Below, piece after piece: positions 58,352 through 64,000 of a DNA stretch of 64,000 nt. Numbering within the stretch: position 1 is the first letter of the stretch; each line of letters starts with the position of its first letter. A model generated the notes under the pieces. That model was not told where the DNA came from, did no database searches, and saw only the letters and a program-made list of their open reading frames with translations. The DNA lies in NCBI RefSeq assembly GCF_047675955.1, contig NC_132915.1, positions 17,775,766-17,839,765 of the forward strand. Direction: 5' to 3'. This DNA is from Chlorocebus sabaeus (lineage: Eukaryota > Chordata > Mammalia > Primates > Cercopithecidae). Both the position numbers and the translations under genes were made by a program.

Positions 58352-61300
58352 TTTGGTGTTGCTTTTATCTTTTTATGTTAGATTTCGGAGGCACATGTGC
58401 AGGTTTGCTACCTGGGTATATTGTGTGATGCTGAGGTTTGGGGTACAAATGATCTCATCACCCAGGTACTGAGCATAGTTACCTAACAGATTTTAAAGTC
58501 TTGCCCATCCTCCATCCGTCACCCCTCCAGTAGTCCCCAGTGTCTATTTGTTGCCTTCTTTATGTCTATGAGTACCTGAGGTCTAGCTCCCACTTATAAG
58601 TGAGAATATGCAGTATTTAGTTTTTCTGTTCCTGCATTAATTTGCTTAGAATAATGGCCTCCAACTGAATCCATGTTACTGCAAAGGACATGATTTCTAT
58701 TTCTTTTCTATGGCTGTATATTGTTCCATAGTGTACATGTACCACATTTTCTTTATTCACTCCACCACTGATGGGCACATAGGTTGATTCCATGACTTTG
58801 TTATGGTGAGTAGCACTGAGATAAACATGTGAAGGCATATGTCTTTTTGGTAGAATGATTTGTTTTCTTTTGGATATGTTTCCAGTAATGGGATTGCTGG
58901 GTTGAATGGTAGTTCTGTTTGATGTTCTCTGAGAAATCTCCAAACTGTTTCCCACAGTGGCTGAACAAAGTTACATTCACACCAACACTGTATAAGTGTT
59001 CTATTTTCTCCCCAGCCTCACCAACATCTGTCATTTTTTTTTTTTTTACTGTTTAGTAATAGCCATTCTGACTGGTGTGCGATGCTATCTCATTATGTTT
59101 TTAACCTGCATTTCTCTGATGATTAATGATGAGCATTTTTTTCATGTACATTGGTTCCTTGTATGTCTTCTTTTGATAAGTGTCTGTTCATGTCTTTTGC
59201 TAATTTTTTATGGGGTTGTTTTTTACTTGTTCAATAGTTTAAGTTCCTTATAAAATCTGGATATTAGACCTTTGTCAGGTGCATAGCTTGTAAATATTTT
59301 CTTGTATTTTATAGGTTGCCTGTTTAGTCTGTTGAGCTGAGCAGAAGCTTTTTAGTTTAATTAGGTCCCACTTGTCAATTTTTGTTTTTGTTGCATTGTT
59401 TTTGGGAATTTAGTCATAAATTCTTTTCCAAGGCCCATGTTTGGAATTGTGTTTCCTATGCTTTCTTCTAGGATTTGTATAGCTTGAGGTCTTATAGTTA
59501 AATCTTTAGTCCATCCAGAGTTAATTTTGTCCAGTTTTGTTCTTCTGCATGTGGTGAGACAGCTATCACAGCACCATTTATTGAATAGGGAGTCCTTTCT
59601 CCATTGCTTATTTCTGATGGCTGTAGGTGTGCAGCTTTATTTTTAGGTTCTTTGCTCTTTTCCACTGGTCTATGTGTCTGTTATTGTGCCACTACCATAT
59701 TGTTTTGGTTACTATAGCCTTATCATATAGTTTGAAGTTGGGGAATTTGATGCCTCTGGACTGTTTTGTTTTTTATTAGAATTGCTTTGGATATTCTGGC
59801 TCTTTTTTGGTTCCATATAAATTTTAGAATAGTTTATTTCAATTATGTATAATTAAGCTCTGATTTTAGTGGATTTTTTTCTTCTGCTAGCTTTGGAATT
59901 CATTTGTTCTGTTTTGTAACTGTTCTAGGTGTGGTAGTAGATTATTAATTTGACATCTAAGTATTTAAGTTAGACCTATAAACTTTCCTCTTAACATTGT
60001 TTTTGCTATATCTGAGAGATTTTGGCATGTTGTACCTCTGTTTTCATTTCTTTCAAGTAATTTTTTTTTATTTCTGCTTTGTTGTTCACCCAAAAGTCAC
60101 TCAGAAAAAAGTTGTTGAATGTCCATGTAATTGTGTAGTTTTGAGAGATCTTCTTAGAATTGATTTTATTTTTATTCCACTTTGGTCCAAGAGTATGGTT
60201 GGTATGAATTCAGTTGTTTGGAATTTATTGAAACTTGCTTTATGACTAAGCATGTGGTCAATCTTGGATTATGTTCTGCGTGCAGATGAGAAGAATGTGT
60301 ATTTTGTTGTTGATGACTATTCTGTGGATTTCTATTAAGTCCAATTCATCAAGTGTCAAGCTTATGTCCAGAATTTCTTTGTTAGTTTTCTACTTTGATG
60401 ATAACTGTCTAATGCTTTTAGTGGGGTATTGATGTCCCCCACTATTATTGTGTGGCTGTCTAAGGCTTTTAGTAGATCTAGAAGTACTTGTTTTATGAAT
60501 CTTAGTGCTCTAATGTTGGGTACAAATATATTTAAGATATTTAAGTCTTTTGTTGAGCTGAACCCTTTATCATTATGTAATGCTGTTGTCTTTTTTTTTT
60601 TTTTTTTTTTTTTACTATTGTTGGTTTAAAGTGTCTTTTATCTGTTATGAGAATAGCAACCCCTGCTATTTTTTGTTTTCTATTTGTGTGTTAAATCTTT
60701 CTTTAACTCTTTTCTTTAAACCTATGAGTGTCATTATGTTTGAGATGGGTCTCTTAAAGGTAGCAGATGGATGGGTCTTATTTTCTTATCCAACTTGCCA
60801 CTCTATGCGTTTTAACTGGGGCATTTAGCCCATTTATATTAAAGGTTAATATTGATATGTGAGGTTTTCATCCTATTGTGAAGTTGTTAGCTGTTTGCTT
60901 TATAGTTTCTATGAGGTTTTTGCTTTATAGGGTCTGCGGGCTATGTACTTAAGTGTGTCTGTGTGGTAGCAGGCATTGTGTTTTCATTACCATGTTTAGA
61001 ACTCCCTTAAGGATCTCTTGTAAGCCAGGTCTGATGGTAACAAATTCCCTTAGCACTTGCATTTCTGCAAAAGATTTTATTTCTCTTTTGCTTATGAAGG
61101 TTAGTTTGACAGGATATGAAATTCTTGGCTAGAATTTCTTCTCTTTAAGAATAGTGAAAATAGGCCCCAAATCTCTCCTGGCTTGTAAGGTTTCTGCTGA
61201 GAAGTTTGCTGTTAAAATGATGGGGTTGCCTTTCTTCATGATCTGCCCTTTTTCTCTACCTGCCTTTAAGATTTTCCTTTAGCATTGACATTGGATAGTT

Positions 61301-62157
61301 TGGTGACCATATGCCTTGGTGATGTTCATTTGGTATAGTGACTTACAGGTGTTCTCTGGACTTTTTGTATGTGCACGTTGATCTCCCTAGAAAGATTAGG
61401 TAAGTCTTCTTGAATTATTCCCTCAAATATATTTCCCAAGTTATTTGCTTTTTCTCTTCTCTCAGGAATACCAATAATTCATAGGTCTGGTTCCCTTACA
61501 TTATCCCATATTCATTGAAGACTTTGTTCCTCTTTTTATATTATTTTTTCTTTATTTTTGTCAGACTAGGTTAGTTCAAAAACTGGTTATCAAGCTCTAA
61601 AATTTTTTCTTCTGCTTGATCCAGTCTATTGATAAAGCTTTCTACTGTACTTTGAAATTGCTTAAGTAAAATTTTCAATTTCAGAAGCTTTGGCCTTTTC
61701 TTAAGATGTTTATCTCTTTCTTCATTTCCCGGATTGCTTCTGCGGTTTCTTTGTGTTGATTTCCAACTTTGTCTTGGATCTCATTGAGCTTCCTTGCAAT
61801 CCATGCTTTGAATTATTCACCTGTTAATTCTGAGTTTCCATTTTGGTTAAGAATCAAACCTAACTAAATCTCCATCCACTGATGGAGAGCTAGTGTAATC
61901 CTTTGGTAGTGTCACTACATTCAGATTTTTCATGGTTCCAAAATCATTTGACTGGTTTCTTCTCATCTGGAGACACTGGCACTTCTAACTTTTGTAGTTA
62001 TTTCCATGCAGGTAGTATTTCTTCTTTTTCTTCTTTCTTTCCCTATAACAATAGTATTATTGTTTTTTTTTCTTTCTTTCTTTTTCCCTTTCTACCCTCA
62101 CCCCTCTTTCTAGGGTCTAGGGGGTGTGACTGTAGAGAATGCTGAGTAGAATCTTTT
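58352..62157 (-). mobile_element. Antisense L1 (L1PB/L1MA-like), internally deleted
   Basis: From left to right the plus strand reads from the L1 3' end towards its 5' end. The 3' UTR is at 58352-58600 (ggaggcacatgtgcaggttt). The ORF2 C-terminus is at 58600-59100. The ORF2 middle includes tagtccatccagagttaatt and gcaccatttattgaataggg near 59500-59590. Then comes an abrupt step near 59830-59860 from aattttagaatagttt to gctctgattttagtgga, skipping a large ORF2 part. Upstream ORF2 follows (cttgtaagccaggtctgatg near 61015), and coiled-coil ORF1-like sequence at 61600-61850. All frames are broken by stops. Confidence 0.8.
60587..60613 (+). repeat. Poly-T run inside the L1
   Basis: About 26 consecutive T residues between gttgtc and actattg. 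It is a slippage-prone homopolymer, not an Alu tail, since L1 sequence continues on both sides. Confidence 0.85.
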
Positions 62158-62444
62158 TTTTTTTTTTTTTTGTAAAGACAGAGTCTCACTGTGTCACCCA
62201 GCCAGGCTGGAGTGCAATGGCGTGATCTCGGCTCACTGCAACCTCCTCCTCCCAGGTTCAAGCCATTCTCCTGTCTCAGCCTCCCGAGTAGCTGGGATTA
62301 CAGGTGCCTGCCACCATGCCCGACTAATTTTTTGCATTTTTAGTAGAGATGGGGTTTCACTATGTTGGCCAGGCTGGTCTCGAACTCCTGACCTCATGAT
62401 CCACCTACCTCAGACTCCCAAAGTGCTGGGATTACAGGCATGAG
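62158..62444 (-). mobile_element. Alu (AluS-like), 5' end slightly truncated
   Basis: Antisense Alu with a T tail, then acagagtctcactgtgtcac and both arms, ending ttacaggcatgag. The last ~16 bases of a complete element are missing. A 13-bp duplication with one mismatch (agtagaatctttt at 62145-62157, agtataatctttt at 62445-62457) flanks it. Confidence 0.92.
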
Positions 62445-62457
62445 AGTATAATCTTTT

Positions 62458-62960
62458 GACTTTGCTTCTATAGCCCCATGTAATTCTCTTGGTGGGTTTT
62501 ATATTAGGCTGCACGGTTCAACCTACAAGGAAGGCTTGAGTTTTAGAGCAGAAATTTTCTGTCTAGGTTCCCATTCAGGTCCATTTACACAAATGAAAAG
62601 TTAGAAATGCTTAATTCAAATTGATCAACACAGCTGAGTTGCAATAGTTTGATGTAACTGAACTCTAATTAACTGATGCAGACAACCCCTGCCTGGTTCA
62701 TACAGCTGAGCCCTGATTGGCCTAGGCAGGCAAGCTCTAATTGGTTGGTTGAGCTCTGAAAGTTCCAAAGTTAAAAATGGTGTGGATTTTGAGGGAATTC
62801 AAAGTACCTGTGTGACCTCTAGTCAGCCAATGGCTGCTTGGATGTATTTTAGATTTAGGCCCAGGTAGCCGATCAGGGTCCAGGATTGGATCTTTCAGGT
62901 TCACTTTCTTCACATGCTTCTGCCTTTGACTATACACAAGGTTCAGCAAAAACAGACTGG
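62458..62960 (-). mobile_element. Probable L1 5' region continuing after the Alu
   Basis: This block continues the orientation of the L1 to its left. It has aattggttggttgagctctg and gggtccaggattggatcttt, phrases I connect only loosely with an old L1 5' region. It could instead be host sequence. Confidence 0.4.
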
Positions 62961-63302
62961 CTTTGGGCCGTTGCTTCTTAAGATACTCTTCTTGATTGTT
63001 TTATTAATTACCCTTCCAGTTCGCTTTTTGTTTTCTAGACATGTAACAAAACCTTTCTATGGTTGATGACTTCCACAATCTCTTGACTTTTATTGGTCTA
63101 CTAATTTTGGTATCTCATATTTTCAGGAGGAACACAAGGCTAATATGTGTTCATGGTCTATCCTTTTTTACTACAAGTGCCTACTGATTTTAGTATCCAG
63201 CATTCTCACAGGAGAAAACTAACCTGTGTTAACAGATGTAGCATTTATGATTTCAACTTTTTTTGAGCAATCAATCACTAAGGATTTAGAATACAGTAAT
63301 TT
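62961..63302. other. Unrecognised
   Basis: AT-rich sequence between two L1 segments; no element assigned. Confidence 0.4.
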
Positions 63303-64000
63303 CTTCTTCTTATTATTATTATACTTTAAGTTCTAAGATACATGTGCACAACGTGCGGTTTTGTTACATGCGTATACATGTGCCATGTTAGTGTGCTGCA
63401 CCCATTACCTCATCATTTACACTAAGTGTATCTCCTAATGCTATCCCTCCCCACTCCCCACACCCCACAACAGGCCCCGGTGTGTGATGTTCCCCTTCCC
63501 GTGTCCAAGTGTTCTCATTGTTCAATTCCCACCTATGAGTGAGAACATGTGGTGTTTGGTTTTCTGTCCTTGTGACAGTTTGCTCAGAATGATGGTTTCC
63601 AGTTTCATCCATGTCCCTACAAAAGACATAAACTCATCCTTTTTTATGACTGCATAGTATTCCATGGTGTATATGTGACACATTTTCTTAATCCAGTCTA
63701 TCATTGATGGACATTTGGGTTGGTTCCAAGACTTTGCAATCATGAATAGTGCAGCAATAAACATATGTGTGCATGTGTCTTTATAGCAGCATGATTTATA
63801 ATCCTTTGGGTATATACCCAGTAATGGGATGGCTGGGTCAAATTGTATTTCTAGTTCTAGATCCTTGACGAATCACCACACTGTCTTCCACATGGTTGAA
63901 GTAGTTTATAGTCCCAGCAACAGTGTAAAAGTGTTCCTGTTTCTCCACATCCTCTCCAGCATTTGTTTCCTGACTTTTTAATGATCACCATTCTAACTGG
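63303..64000 (-). mobile_element. L1PA 3' end, runs off the window
   Basis: Antisense L1PA: a cttattattattat run, then the complemented 3' UTR (aagttctaagatacatgtgc), then the ORF2 C-terminus (gggttggttccaagactttg, tatacccagtaatgggatgg), cut at the right edge. The 80-codon minus-strand frame at 63522-63764 is an ORF2 C-terminal piece. Low divergence suggests one of the younger L1s here. Confidence 0.93.

Overview
This is nuclear genomic DNA from a catarrhine primate, most likely an Old World monkey (macaque, baboon or vervet type). It carries Alu, L1PA, MaLR, ERVL and HERV-W elements. The youngest-looking Alu (30921-31223, minus) has sequence variants I associate with the cercopithecine AluYR subfamilies rather than human AluY. 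I see no intact protein-coding gene, no RNA gene, no CRISPR array and no prokaryotic or viral operon. Apart from one decayed gene relic, the window is intergenic or deep-intronic DNA that is mostly a stack of transposons of different ages.

Layout. 0-6 kb: an ERVL solo LTR, a truncated Alu, a short antisense L1PA with a perfect 14-bp target duplication, a MER5 fragment, and an old sense L1M split by an Alu and by an L1PA 3' end. 6-13 kb: mostly unique sequence with MIR and L2 relics, an ERV1 solo LTR inserted in L2 (4-bp duplication agtg), and a HERV-W type solo LTR inserted in an older LTR (4-bp duplication atag). 13.9-17.9 kb: AT-rich antisense L1M/HAL1-like sequence with an AluJ. 18-30 kb: largely unique, with two or three stretches that look like conserved non-coding DNA. 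30-44 kb: the AluYR-like insertion, other Alus, a polypurine tract and a long antisense L1M composite. 44-51 kb: MaLR LTR fragments, MIRs, an ERVL LTR nested in a MaLR LTR, and L2.

52.2-56.1 kb (minus): a relic of the nuclear-pore membrane protein family POM121/POM121L. Its reading frame is continuous in similarity from an N-terminal segment (arginine/serine ARNSR motif) to the C-terminal FG-like region, but it is broken by stops and frameshifts and has no visible intron. It contains three tandem ~360-376-bp units and a separate ~128-bp duplicated block. This is the most gene-like and most interesting object in the window. 56-64 kb: a MIR, an L1PA 3' tail, an internally deleted antisense L1 split by an Alu, and an antisense L1PA running off the right edge.

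Nothing here works together as a pathway. Repeat family names come from memory of consensus sequences, so subfamily calls are approximate; boundaries given by target-site duplications are the most reliable.
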